Shown here piece after piece: positions 47,123 through 58,857 of a DNA stretch of 64,000 nucleotides; position 1 is the stretch's first letter; each line of letters starts with the position of its first letter. The position numbers and the translations under genes were made by a program. The DNA comes from Branchiostoma belcheri (Eukaryota > Chordata > Leptocardii > Amphioxiformes > Branchiostomatidae): assembly GCF_001625305.1 (NCBI RefSeq), contig NW_017803998.1, positions 827,467 to 891,466 on the forward strand, written 5' to 3'. Below the pieces are notes generated by a model. The model saw nothing but the letters and a program-made list of their open reading frames with translations. It searched no databases and had not been told where the DNA came from.

Positions 47123-47940
47123 GATGTGCAACAACAGTCTACTGTGTGCGAGTCATGTGCAGATACTATCTTGATTGAAAACGTAGGCATAGACAAGGGA
47201 CACGCTTCACTTTTTCGTTCGTTCAACAATTCATTCGTTTCTTTCAATTTACTGCATTCACAATATAAGATTTTGTTGACCGAACCAGACACCAATCTCC
47301 CGTCGTCTGCGCGATTATACATTTGTATACGTTTTCATCCCGGTTTATGGTTGTCCCTTATGCTTTTCTGCTCTCTTAACTCGGTGCACGGAAGGTTGGT
47401 GGTCTTCAAATCCCGCTAAATACTCCAGAACACGACCGATATTCTGCCGTACTGACATTAATTACAACCGGGCCGCCATGTTTGTTTACATGTTACTCTA
47501 GGTCTGTCTTTTTGCATAAAAACAAAGGAGTCTCACATAGAGGATGATTGCGTACTGCACTTCTTTGTACTTCTGTCGTAGGACGATCAAGATCTCGTAT
47601 ATTGTCCAAAAGAAAATTAAATTTATAAGAATCGGAACAATACAAACTTACGAGCAAGAAGAGGGGTGTGCAAGGGGTGATTGTTAGCGAAATATTCCAC
47701 TATACCGGGATTCGGTAAATCTCTATTTTAGCCCCTGATGTCGAAACCTGGGAACGAGTCACTAAGACATGTGGTTGCGTGATTGCGTCATGCTACAAAC
47801 CATAACAGCCTTGTACAGGTTTGATAAACGAATTGATAGCCTGGAACAGGCCTGGCCAAGGGACACTCAAATGGGGTTGATAGCCTTGTACAGGCTTGGC
47901 CGTGAGACCATCTAATATGAATTGAAAGCCTGTAACAGAT
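45990..47940. repeat. Further copies linking the palindrome spacer to 47.3-47.9 kb
   Basis: A ~160-bp block at about 46387-46545 (tttatggttgtccctta...ccgggccgccatgtttgtt) recurs in direct orientation at about 47339-47497. A ~65-bp block at 46005-46070 (gatgatctcacggccaaacc) recurs inverted at 47865-47935. The repeat complex therefore extends beyond the simple palindrome to nearly 48.0 kb. Confidence 0.7.
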
Positions 47941-48282
47941 GACTGTGTGGCTATTATCCAATTCAGTGGATTTATAATTCTAAATTGACGAGTTCTAAAT
48001 AACTGACTATCGTGACACCAGCATGTATTAATTTTAATCATGATACTTCTTTGCCGATTTGTGGGGTTTAGACCTACACAATGTATGTCTTGTTAGGTGT
48101 TCGGTAATGTTTTATGTACATGTATTATAAATCCAATCAATAATGTCTGTATGAAAACCAGTAGGAACATTCATGTACAGTCAGTGACAAAATCACAACT
48201 ATACAGCGAATGAAACAAGAAATTCGTAGACATAACAAATCTATATACTTCACGAAAGTATGAAAGCTTAGTTCCCTTGGTG

Positions 48283-51200
48283 TTAATGGTTCCCTGTTAA
48301 TGTTGAACACTGTCTCGTGAGTATGCCCCAGATTTCACGGTACCCTTTTCTGATTTTTGTATTCATGACACCGTAGATGACAGGGTTCATGGCCGCATTG
48401 CCTGTCCACAGAAGCAGCCCTATCAGAAATGCTTCCTCTGGAACACGGTTTCCGTCCTCAACGAAGACCATCACAATCATCGGTACGTTACAGACGACAC
48501 AGCAGATGAACATTGTCACCAGCATCTTCAACATTTCCATCTCTGCACGGGACTTCCTCAAGTCTAACTGTCTTCCAACATCGCGTATGGAGGCCAGGCT
48601 TACTGTGTTGCTTCGGTTGATACTCAGTAGTGATCTTGGGCTTCTGCAACGGTCTGTTGGAGCTTGCAGCGTCGCCATGTCACTATCATGTACCGACGAA
48701 ACGTTGTCTTCTGTGACATTGTGATCGTCTGATTTGCTGTCAACACTAAGAGAGATCTTAAGACGAGGGTTGGTTTTCTTTTGACTCACAGACTCTTGCG
48801 ATCCGAACATCTCACTGCCAAAGGCTGACATGTCGTTGGATTCAAGCGGTAACTGTCCAGATTTTGTTGTCCAATCAGAAAGAAGTAAGTTATTCCTCTT
48901 CGGTTTCAACTGTCTCCCAAGATCGCGTAGGGAAGTCAGACTTGCTGTATTTCTGCGGTTGACGCTCAGTAGTGTTTTTGGGCTTTTACAACGGTCTGTT
49001 GGAGCTTGTAGCGTCGCCATGTCACGATCATGTACCGACGAAACATTCTCTTCTGTGATGCCGAAATCGCGATCGTCTGTTTTGCTTTCAAGACTCAGTG
49101 AGATTTTAAGACGAGGGTTGGTTTTCTTCTGATTCACAGACTCCTTGGATGTGAAAATCTTCTCATTACCAACAGCTGCCATGTCGGTCGATTCAAGCGG
49201 TAACTGCCCAGATTCTGTTGTCCAATTAGAGAGAAGTATGTTATTTCTCTTCGGTTTGAATTTTGCTGTGTCATCTGCAGAAGGATGTGGTACGTTGTTT
49301 GAGCTGCCATGACTGGTTGAAGGTTTCAGAGGTGATTCAGGACAGAGTATCTTGGGTACTTGCCTTCCTAGTTGTTTCTGCTTGTTTAGAAGACGATTGT
49401 CCTTATTTGGGGCGGTGTCTATCTCGGTAATAGGTACAGCCCCCGGCAGGCAGACATCTTGAAAGTCTCTAGCTGCGACAATGTCCGTATTTGTAGGCGT
49501 ACATGGTTCTCTGATATTCTCAACCCTTTCCCGCTCATCATCAACCGCGTTGTCCGTATGTTCTGCCTGGGATTTACACGAAGGTGTGGCAGAGTTTTGT
49601 CTCGAGTTTACCAGAATCGTATTCGTGCTCCTCCTCATGGCAAGATACAAGGCAACATAGAACACCATCGCCACAACGCACGGTAGAATCAGCACCGCCA
49701 CACCTAGGGTGATTTTCAGTGGGGTGCCGGCTCTGGTTATCGGAACTGCCGCGCATCGCTGCAGCTTCTGGTTGTAGGAAACACTGTCCGTAGGATGTAC
49801 ATGGGGTGCGATGAAAGCAAGCATGGGTACCACCCAGGCCGTGGCGATTTCAGCACAGACGGCCTTAGTGGACGTCATGGCGGGAAAGCGGTGGTATTGG
49901 ACCACCCTGAAGTACCTGTACACGGCGATACAGCCGATGTGGCACAGCGACACGCTCCACAGTACCGGCGTGGTGTACGACTGGAGGACGCACAGGCCCC
50001 ACGGGAGGCGGAACTCTGGATTCAACAGCGCGTTTATCCACATCGGAGGGTGTAAGGCGGTGAAGAGAATGTCCGAAATACTGAGGCTGACCACGGGGGC
50101 GTTCTCGCGTTTCCGGAGACTCGGACACAGCGTGACCGACAGAGTGACCAGAAGATTCCCGATGATGCTCAGGGCAATAAAAACTGCAAGACATAACCAA
50201 AGTCAATATTTGAAAATATAGCACATACGGCTAGCCTGCGTGCTATCCTATTTGTATACCAAGCTTACACATTTCGCTCCTGCGCAAATAGAATGGCACG
50301 CAGGCTATGACTACATGTACATGCAGATATTTGTTTTAATAAAATTTGAGAGTACTGGTATCAGCAAAACAGGAATATACGTAGATGTAGAAAGCTTGTT
50401 CCAACTTAAGCCTATCCAAGCAAATGGCCAAGCCATGAAAGTATCTATGACGCTGTATAATAAATAGAAAACAGGTGACAATAAGATACAAACAGAAAGA
50501 AATTATGAATTACCCTCTAAGTTATACACATCAAGGCTTGATTATAATATGATAAATGTAGGACATAGCCGTAATTGTTATACATGAATAAATAAATGTC
50601 GTGCAATCGTCGTACGATAGCAGACTCAGGGTCTTCTTGGGTTAGTCGTAAAAAATTCGACTATCTTGTCATCAAACAGGCTGTCTTAGACCCTAATAAG
50701 CTTGTCAGTGGTTGTTTTTTTTATTTATTCCAACATGCAAATATACAATACATAGTGGTGACGCACTCAAGCTACATGGTTATATTCACGTCACCACTGG
50801 ACATAAAATAAAAATTACATCACAAAACACAAAACATGGGAATCGTCCAGGTAACTAGTGAACAAAGTTAAGCTTTTAAGATATTATATATGAAAATAAT
50901 AGTATAAATCAATTGTTAAATCGCTTGGTTTCGGAGAGATATAACTGTGAAATAATTAGTATTTGAGAGTTGAGTTTAGATGAAAGTAAAGGTGATCCAT
51001 TAAGTAACAGGTATACAAAAACACTATCGGATAAGTTATTATTATCTAAGAATGGAATGTTTAGTTGTAAAAGTCTGTCAAGGAGGCGTGCACGATGATG
51101 GGAGTATATGGGGCAGTGAAGTGGTTGTTCTGTCACAGCTTGCTTGAACATTATAAGACATCCAACTATTCAACCGTACGATGGCCTACAACGAATGTGA

Positions 51201-51474
51201 CCATCCTACAAACAAAAATAAGTTTTCTTGTGTGTTCCTCGTGGTCGAGGATGATCAGTAGCCTTGGTTCACTTCTGATGGGTCCGGAGATGGCTAATGA
51301 GGCCAAAGGACCAAAGACTATGTATTGTAGGTAGAGTACTGTAGTTAGATATAGATGCATATAGAATCGACGAGAATCCAAGGGAATGGAAAATAAAACG
51401 TACTATAGATGGAATGGTGACTTACTGATCATGATGACAACAACGGCGTACAGTAGAGCTGGAGAGATGGCCAT
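48283..51474 (-). CDS. Rhodopsin-family GPCR with very long, internally duplicated third intracellular loop
   Basis: Two coding exons, 51426-51474 and 48283-50183, join in phase (49+1901 nt, 649 aa). The ATG at 51472-51474 opens TM1, which runs across the junction and includes the family-A G-N pair (IIGNLLV). TM2 carries SLSISDILF. TM3 starts with the usual Cys and ends AVYRYF at the D/E-R-Y position. An ECL2 Cys (QRCAAVP) follows. TM5 ends YVALYLAMRR. TM6 is FICCVVCNVP, without the common CWxP. TM7 is GNAAMNPVIYGVMN, then a basic helix 8. ICL3 spans about 350 residues (~202-555), rich in Ser and Lys, with two copies of a ~115-residue unit (DNA 48910-49260 and 48568-48909). The pattern (no DRY, NPVIY) points to the melatonin-like/GPR84/moody-Tre1 side of family A; the ligand is unknown. 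No signal peptide. Confidence 0.88.
48568..49260 (-). repeat. Tandem coding duplication in GPCR loop 3
   Basis: Unit 1 (49260 down to 48910, 117 codons) and unit 2 (48909 down to 48568, 114 codons) both start with KPKRNN-LLS-WTT-SGQ, run through QKKTNPRLKISLS and ATLQAPTDRC-SP, and end with R-(L/V)GRQL. Many differences are conservative and the frame is intact, suggesting selection on the sequence. Several S/T-P and R-x-x-S type positions are kept in both. Confidence 0.9.
50232..50307. repeat. Foldback element with TAGCCTGCGTGC ends
   Basis: Starts tagcctgcgtgctatcctat and ends with the near reverse complement (atagaatggcacgcaggcta). It lies in the GPCR intron. A second small foldback with related ends occurs at about 52679-52736 (tagcctgggtgc ... 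gcacccaggcta). Target duplications are not clear. Confidence 0.6.
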
Positions 51475-53310
51475 GATGCTTGTAGCCCGGTGACTATTCT
51501 GCACTGGCCGAATTCGGGGTGTATCAGTCCCAGGCTGTTGGCACAGGCCTTTCCTTTGGCAATCGATCTTTCCAGCCAACCTTTCTGACTACAACCGTCC
51601 CGTAGAGCAAAATAAAACCGACTCGACGTGCGCTAATGGACCTGGGCGGGCCGGCAGTTCTCTGAGCACCGTAGAGATAGCGGTGAGCCTACGGTGGTCT
51701 AGTTACCAGGCTATACATGCATTGCTCTTGGCGATGACGAGCTACAACTCATCAAGCCAAAGAAAATAAAAACTGCTATCTGGCGGAGCAAAGCTCTTCA
51801 GGCAATCATGTAACTGTTCACTGACCAATGACAAGAACCTTTAATACTTATACGTGCACGGCCTTTTAAACGGAGATGATCAGATGATGATCAAAGTCTT
51901 AACAGTTGTCTTTGTTAAAAGTATGATCATTCGATTTATCGTTCCATTTGTTTTGCTCTGCACAGTAGGCAGCGGGGTAGTCAAACACTTTGATTATCAA
52001 AAGACGCATGAAAAGCCAATTAGATATAAAACGATCAAAGTTGCAAATGACTTTCATCCGACTTCAAATCTAGATCTGTTTTACAACTGTCCCAAACGAT
52101 ACAGAGTGACGTATAAAGCCCACTACATTAAAAAAAAGGTAAATGTCCCATGACATTTTGAGGCCATATGAGCAACGGGAAGTTATCTTGTCTTTGGAAA
52201 GCCTACTTCTTTCTTCCTCTACGTGCACCAAGTTTTCTCCCCAACCGAAGTCAGGTACCCATTTACACCTGGGTGAAGTGAGGAAAGTATTCTCCCAAAG
52301 GCACAACATCTAGCAACGACCTCTCGATACGTATACCGTGTTTGGCATTGTAGCCTCTCGGCTATCATCGATGATGGCACTTGATGACACAATTAATACA
52401 CAAAACATGTAGTACATGTAGTAGTACAGGTCATACGAATCACTATTTTGCTATTTGTATTGCCCTCGCAGAAACCAAGCAATGCAACACTTAAAACGAG
52501 CATTTGATTTTATTTCAAATTTGCTGTCGTTGAATGATCAGATTAATGGCCAGTTCCAAAACCTAAAAAACAAACAAACGAATGATCAAAAGCGCCTTTC
52601 ATCATTCGGTAGACAGGGGAATACGGCAGAACTCAGTAAATTTCTTTAGAGGGTATGTCCTTGCCCTTCTATAAGATTAGCCTGGGTGCCATGCTCTGTA
52701 GCAAAAGACAAGCCGGCAGCAACTACGGAGGATAGCACCCAGGCTAGTAAAAAATTTATTAGATAACTTTCTATTGCTCCTACTTGTACAGTTTTATCGT
52801 ATATCACGCTGGGCAATTCGTAAAAAGAATATCCCATTGGGATGATCTGAAAGATAGATGACTGACCGTATCCTTTCATGTCAAATATTAAGACGTCACC
52901 CAGAGATATCGTTATGAGAACGACTTCCTTAACAGCTACCCGCCGCAGGCTCTGACGTAACAAAATACGTCAGGCGGAATTGACGAGTGCCTTTTTTGCA
53001 TCGTTTTGACTCTTTTATCTCTGGTTTGCTCGTTTCTTGATATCACGATTGATTGACGTTTTGTAGTTCAAATAAAGCTCGGCTCCTTTTAAGTCCACGT
53101 GATTTAAAGAGATGTACACAGGGGATGTAAAGCAGTTCAAAGTTGCAGCTCTTTGGAAATAAAAGTGATATCTTTGAGCTGATACTCTCATTATGTCAAA
53201 GCTTGGTCGAAGCAGCGACATAGAAAAATGGCCTAGCATGGAAAATATTTTTCTTTTAGTTAATCCGTTGACCTCGAAAATAACACATTATCATAAAGCA
53301 TGATGAAAGC
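51475..53310. other. GPCR upstream region and intergenic DNA
   Basis: No gene recognised. Contains a minus-strand fragment of the SINE family (about 52210-52330: ccccaaccgaagtcaggtac...gaggaaag) and the small foldback at 52.7 kb. Short ORFs here have no domain features. Confidence 0.45.
52679..52736. repeat. Small foldback with TAGCCTGGGTGC ends
   Basis: tagcctgggtgc at the left is matched by gcacccaggcta at the right, 12 bp each, with about 34 bp between. Same end type as the 50.2-kb copy, so probably one MITE family. Confidence 0.6.
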
Positions 53311-53320
53311 TATGCAAAAG

Positions 53321-53705
53321 TGCCTGTTGTTGGTGCTGAACACCATCCACACACAGGTAAACATGCCTGTCCTTGGTGCTGAACACCATCCACACACAGG
53401 CAAACATGCCTGTCCTTGGTGCTGAACACCATCCACACACAGGTAAACATGCCTGTCCTTGGTGCTGAACACCATCCACACACAGGTAAACATGCCTGTC
53501 CTTGGTACTGAACACCATCCACACACGGGTGAACATGCCTGTCCTTGGTGCTGAACACCATCCACACACGGGTAAACATGCCTGTCCGTGGTGCTGAACA
53601 CCATCCACACACGGGTGAACATGCCTGTCCTTGGTGCTGAACACCATACACACACAGGTAAACAAACATGCATGTCCTTGGTGCTGAACACCATCCACTT
53701 ACAGT
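53321..53705. repeat. 43-bp minisatellite, about nine copies
   Basis: Unit of 43 bp around catgcctgtccttggtgctg, then aacaccatccacacacaggt aaa; nine occurrences of ctgaacaccat are spaced 42-48 bp apart. Since 43 is not a multiple of three, all three minus-strand frames stay open and cycle through the same peptide text. The overlapping ORFs of 135-156 codons here are therefore by-products of the repeat, not genes. Confidence 0.95.
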
Positions 53706-53710
53706 TAAAC

Positions 53711-55073
53711 ATAAACACAAACTCACCCAATCAGAACAGTTTGCCATTTGTAGAAGACATTTATTGTTAGCTTTCAAATAGCATATTGCCTACTTACTGA
53801 ATATGGTCATGGTGACATGATATAATAATCTGCAAGCAGATGTGAGTTTAGGCTTATTTTGCACAAGTTTTTACGTTGTTTGCCAGAATTCTAGTCTGAA
53901 TGCAACACTGTTTCTAGGGTCTACATAGGCCACTACTCTTTGGCCCTGGGGCTAACTGGCCCCCAAACAAATTTTACCACGTTGCTTCTACATATATCTG
54001 TACTGGTTTTGATGCTCATGTTTCTGTCATTACAGCCACAGGCCTAGGTATACAAATGAAGTTTCCAGGGCAGCCTGCTTGTGCAGTGTGGAGTCGGACT
54101 GTGGACATGGAATGTATCTTCTTTTCGAGCCTACTTCAAGCTACATCTGACAGTGTCTGCTAACCTACAATGTTGAAGTTAGAGGGAACCACGGTCAAGC
54201 CAGATTTTTGCCCCTGCCAAATATTTGCCTGTACACTACATGGGGGTTTCCAATATACATGTACCTGATGAGACAAGGAGGGGGATGGGGTTTTCTCGTG
54301 CAGTGGAGACTAAATCTAAACCCTAACTCTAACCCTACCACTACCATAACTGTAACTCTAACCCTAGCCCTAAACTCCAGGCATGCGCACTACTGCATAA
54401 AGCACTGCACCCTTACTCCGGAGGGAGGCAGCGGGGGGTGGGACCCGACAGACCGATGCAAGTCTCGGGCCTAGTCTCGCGCTCTCGCGAGATTAGGCCA
54501 CTCCGTGAACAAGATGGACTGATAGCCATCGAAAATTTGGAGGTTAGTATCCTTATCCTTCCAAAGTTGTAACTGATGAAAGAATTCACTAGGAACTGCA
54601 CAAAGCAAAAATTTGGCAGAGTGCAGAAATTTGACACACACTGGATAAAGTTTTGGAATGAGGCAGTACCAATGCTAATGGGGGAGGGGGGCACTACTAC
54701 AAGTACCAGTGGTGCTTTTCAGATCTCGTGATCATGGAACTTTGGGGGGTTTTGCTAATTATCTCTTGTTTAGCTTTCTATGCAACATTCAAAGAAAGAA
54801 TAAGCTGATTGCAGAAAAAGAAAGTCTGAGGCAAAAAGGCAAAAAAATCAATCAACATTTTTCGATTATGATTCATAAAAAAGAGAATTAGAAAAAGGAA
54901 TTACAGGCTCAGTAACCAAAAAAAGAGAAAAAAAGGAAGTTCAAGAAAATACTAAAACAAATAATTGGCCAGTAATTCACTGATTATAGACAGTTAGATA
55001 GATTTACATTGAAACAAATATTATTGCTGAATTATTGCTACAAAAATGCTGTTTTGGACTTAAAGACATTTTT
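53711..55073. other. Intergenic DNA
   Basis: No gene recognised. At 54310-54375 there is a degenerate run of CTAACCCTA / CCCTAA telomere-type hexamers. At 54475-54500 a short palindrome gcctagtctcgcg / cgcgagattaggc is present. Confidence 0.45.
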
Positions 55074-57874
55074 TTAGTCTTCTAGACTGTCGGACATACT
55101 TTCTTCCAAGTCTCCCTGGTAAACCCCCTTCACAGCCCATGGGGGGGTCCCTTCAGGTACTGTTCTGTCAGAGAAATCACTAGACAGTACCCGAGCAGCC
55201 CCCCGCTGAGGGCAAATCTCGTCCAGCGAGTCCTTCAGTTTCCGCAGGGCGGTGGACTCCCACGGGAGACGTCTCACGGTGAACCGCGGGGGGTCCTGGG
55301 TCTCTTCACCGCTCGACTCAGAGGACTGGTACGGCTTGGCCAGGATCTCAGCCGCCATCTGCTTAGTACGGTCTGACCATGAGTCCTTGCATTTCTCCAA
55401 AGCCTTCCTCCTACGGTGCACTTTCTGAAACAGAAGTTAGGTTCCCTTTTGACAAACTCTTACTATCTTTTCTCAACACATAATACTTAATAGGTTATTA
55501 CAATGTAGATACCAGTAAGATTGCTAAGTTGTTTTTTTTATGAGTAAAGGTACAGAATTCTACATTTTGGTGCAGCACTATCTACACATCACAAATAAAT
55601 ATGAATTTTATTGCATAGAAAGAAATTCAGAATAAGAAATTTTGGGCCTTTTCTTAGTCTTTTTTATTGGGGCTCTTGAAAATGACTTGTAACATGTTCA
55701 GCTGACAAAATTAAATGCATGCAAAGTACACAAATTTTTACTGCCATCTCCCTCTATACAATTGCATAACTTGATAATAACAAAATATAATGTTACAATC
55801 ACTTTTTTGAATTGATGATAAAATGGTAATGGTCTCAATGTACCTGCATGAGTCGTTGTTCCTTCCTCATAGCGTTCCTGTGTGCCATGAGCTTCCCTTT
55901 CTCTCGCCGTACTCTGTCGTCCCTCTGGGATCGGTAGTAACGTCTTGCTGCATCTGAAGTGAATGAACAAAACAGGAATAGCTTCAAGGTTCAATCACAT
56001 AAATCATAGACATGTTCAACAATTGTGAAAAGTATTTGTTTCTCTAATGCACACTTCAATGCGCATCTAAAAAAGGTACATTAACATAAATAGTAACACT
56101 TAGTTAAAGACAACCACCTTTAACTTCCATTGGTGAAAAGGGACATTTCTCCTCCCCACCGTACTCTTTGGCGATCTCCCAGTGCAGGGTCTGGAGTACC
56201 TGCTGGTTGTACCTGGAAGTCAGTCTGTAGTATACATGTACATATGAGTAAAAAGGCAATATCTAGTTACTGCATGAAAACTTCCCAATATGATTATGAC
56301 GCAAATGTTTCATCAATGTATCTTATGCCCAGTTGAAAATGGCACATGTATACATCTTTATCGGTATCCTTATTACAATGTAGTATCATCATGTGATAAA
56401 AAAATATTATGACTCGATTAAACTGTACTTTTTCACTTAGTTAGTACAGCATATCTTTCAATAAAACATGCATGATTAATGAGTATTATCTTATCTATTT
56501 GTTATGAATTGGATCATTTGAAACATACGTTTCATTCAAGTTGAAGCCGTTGAAATCATTGTCCCCTTCCAGGAGAGACTTGTATATCTTCCTCACATCA
56601 TCCTGAAATAGTCACAAATTTAAGTCAAAGACTTCTTGGGCCATGTATATTGTACAGTACTTGTACCTCTGCTGGCAAAATTATGTCCTGTACTACCGGT
56701 ATCAGTACTGAGCAAAATAAAACACTTGTGTACACCAAAGATATTTTTATGATAAAGGTAAATTGCATATCAAAGATGGCAATTATGACAATTTGGCACT
56801 TTTCAAGTGCAACAATTTACTTCTAAAAAAGACACTTGGCTACATGTACATGCATAACTTGACTACATGTCATAGAATTATATATGCTCAAAAACAAAAA
56901 GACAAAAATACATACATGTAAATTATACTTACTCTACACTTGTTATCAGGCACCTTGAACTTGTGTGTGGTTTTGCGTCTTTTTCTACTTCTTCCATTTT
57001 GATCCTCCTCCTGGCCTCCGTATACATGTACATCAGGCTCGTGCAGTCGCTGCTGTTGTTGATCGCGAATCTCTTGAATCGCCCTCCGATTTTCCGCGAC
57101 CTGTTTCACCAGTTCATGAAGCACGAGACCAAAGTTCTCATTTTGTCCCTGTTCCACGACATTCCCAAATGACGCGAACAAGTCCTCCGCCATGACAGTG
57201 GGAATGTTGGGATCGCGGTGAAAACTGCAGCTACAATTGCGACACCTGTCAATCACATTTTCAGACGTACCGTCTCTGTTTTGATCAACCGGTTCCCGTT
57301 TCAACCCACAGGACTGTCTATGTTGCACTGTGTTATCAAACTCATCTCTTTCAGTGCTCCGTCTAGCTGTTGAGCTATCTTTCGATGAGATACTCCAGCC
57401 AAAATTCTCATTGACAGTGACGCTGACAGGTACAGCATCAGCTGTCACGCTGTCATTCTGTCTGCTGTTTTGTTTTTGAACAGCACGCTGACTTTGTTCC
57501 ACCCCATCATTGCTTAAGTCCGAATCTTCCAAGTCTAGTAGGCTGCAAGGGTCAGACGAAGTAGCCTGTATGTTTCTTGTTGTACTGTTTTGAGGATTAC
57601 ATTCAGCTGTGGCCTCTCCCTGTGGCAAGTGGAGTACGTCCAAACTGCTGCCCAGATCTGAGCTCGCTCCTGTGACCGCCCCGCGGTACTCTTGTTCCAT
57701 CACGTCCTGCAGAATCCTCAGCAGATGTTCCCGACAGTTTCCCGCGGTGTCGGTGTCTGGACTGATGTTCCTTCTCCTGAGCTCTGTCACCACCTCTTCC
57801 ATGTACAGTCTGGGTAACACGGCCAGGGTCACCTCTTGGGACAGGCCACAGGGATTCTCTTTTATTCTTGCCAT
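55074..57874 (-). CDS. Unknown 523-aa protein sharing its N-terminus with the divergent zinc-finger gene
   Basis: Five coding exons: 56933-57874, 56530-56603, 56118-56212, 55844-55953, 55074-55424; 1572 nt, all phases agree. The ATG (57872-57874) lies just after an acceptor (TATTTCAATAG), implying an upstream untranslated exon. Residues 1-85 (MARIKENPCGLSQEVTLAVL onward, with LYMEEVVTELRRRN) form a compact helical region, possibly SAP-like by spacing only. A Ser/Thr-rich stretch, a Cys-rich piece (CRNCSCSFH), a Gln-rich helix and a basic RKRRKTTHKFKVP segment follow. The later exons encode DDVRKIYKSLLEGDNDFNGF, YNQQVLQTLHWEIAKEYG, a basic helix (RRYYRSQRDDRVRREKGKLM) and an acidic C-terminus (SMSDSLED). 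This C-terminal module looks conserved and probably nuclear; it may correspond to a little-studied vertebrate family of the C14orf93 type, but I cannot confirm that. No enzymatic motif. Confidence 0.82.
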
Positions 57875-58149
57875 GTTTTCTATTGAAATAATAGGGAAGG
57901 GTATAAGAGAAAATAGCTTTGCCCCTGGGGTGTCGCCAAAAATTATAACATTATGTTCATTATTTATTATTGCAACATACAATGTCGCAACATATGATTA
58001 AAATACTAGTATGGCTCACCATTTTTGGTTTGTATTGTCGAATGGAGTGGTCCTGCTAGCGAACATGAGACAAAGACAACATGTGTTCCTGGCAATGCCT
58101 GGCATCTCAGGCAAGGCAATAAGCTTGGGAAACTCACTTACAATGTAAC

Positions 58150-58200
58150 ACTACTTTCCAGGTGTAAAATGGGTACCTGACTTCGGTTGGGGAGGTAAAA
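58150..58200 (+). mobile_element. SINE family fragment
   Basis: ccaggtgtaaaatgggtacc tgacttcggttgggg matches the body of the SINE copies at 25.05 kb (plus) and 52.23 kb (minus). Truncated on both sides. Confidence 0.6.
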
Positions 58201-58240
58201 GGCAGTGGAATGAGACTGAGAATTTGCATTGGGGTCCACC

Positions 58241-58319
58241 TAGCCGTGGACGACTCTGGTAATCCTTTTTGCATGATAATGCCGGATGCAAAAAGGATTA
58301 CCAGAGTCGTCCACGGCTA
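58241..58319. mobile_element. Minimal 79-bp palindromic MITE with 8-9 bp target duplication
   Basis: Two perfect arms of about 34 bp (tagccgtggacgactctggt...; right arm 58286-58319) surround an 11-bp loop. The flanking gggtccacc occurs directly at both sides (58232-58240 and 58320-58328). An element that is almost only its own inverted ends, with an 8-9 bp duplication, fits a hAT-type MITE. Confidence 0.75.
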
Positions 58320-58857
58320 GGGTCCACCTTCCAAATTTAACAATACTGTGACCAGTGGAGTGGAGCCAAAAGGCTATGAGACTAACTTTATCTTACCTTC
58401 AGAATTATCTATCGTATCATCACAAAATTATACTATGATGACTTATGTTTATCTTCATGTAACGTTACTTGACACTGATGATAAAGCCCCCCCTCCCATC
58501 CACTACGTAAATGTTAAAAATTTCACATTCTCTTCAATAAAACGTTAACACAGAGGTGAAACGCACCAGACAGAGCCTGTAGCAGCAATCCACGGTGATA
58601 TAGCTGCCTAAACCGCTCCTTCAACGGACACAAGAGAAAGCTTCAATGTCTCTTTTTGCAGAATGAAAACAAGGCAATAAATACGCATCTTAACAGGTGA
58701 AAGTTGAGAGGTCAAATAGTTACAGTACCCGATTAACCACATAAGGTCTTCGTTCACAATTTTCTGAGAGGTCGAGCATTAATTTAACCTGATTATCCAA
58801 ATATGGTTCAGGTTTGGCAGGTTTTCTCTTGCTTGCAGTCTATAACATTAGGGCTAA

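Noticed and set aside
48377-50221. Several plus-strand ORFs up to 136 codons
   Set aside because: They are antisense shadows of the GPCR exon, and the similar pair at 48.4 and 48.8 kb only reflects the loop duplication.
52646-52963. 105-codon minus-strand ORF with a hydrophobic stretch
   Set aside because: It overlaps a small foldback element, has no family features and no splice or promoter context.
53260-53777. ORFs of 135-156 codons with repeated CVDGVQHQGQ-type text
   Set aside because: They are frame-cycled readings of the 43-bp minisatellite; the apparent Cys-rich repeat protein is an artefact.
54310-54375. CTAACCCTA words, considered as an interstitial telomere
   Set aside because: Only a few imperfect hexamers mixed with other text; too short and degenerate to claim.
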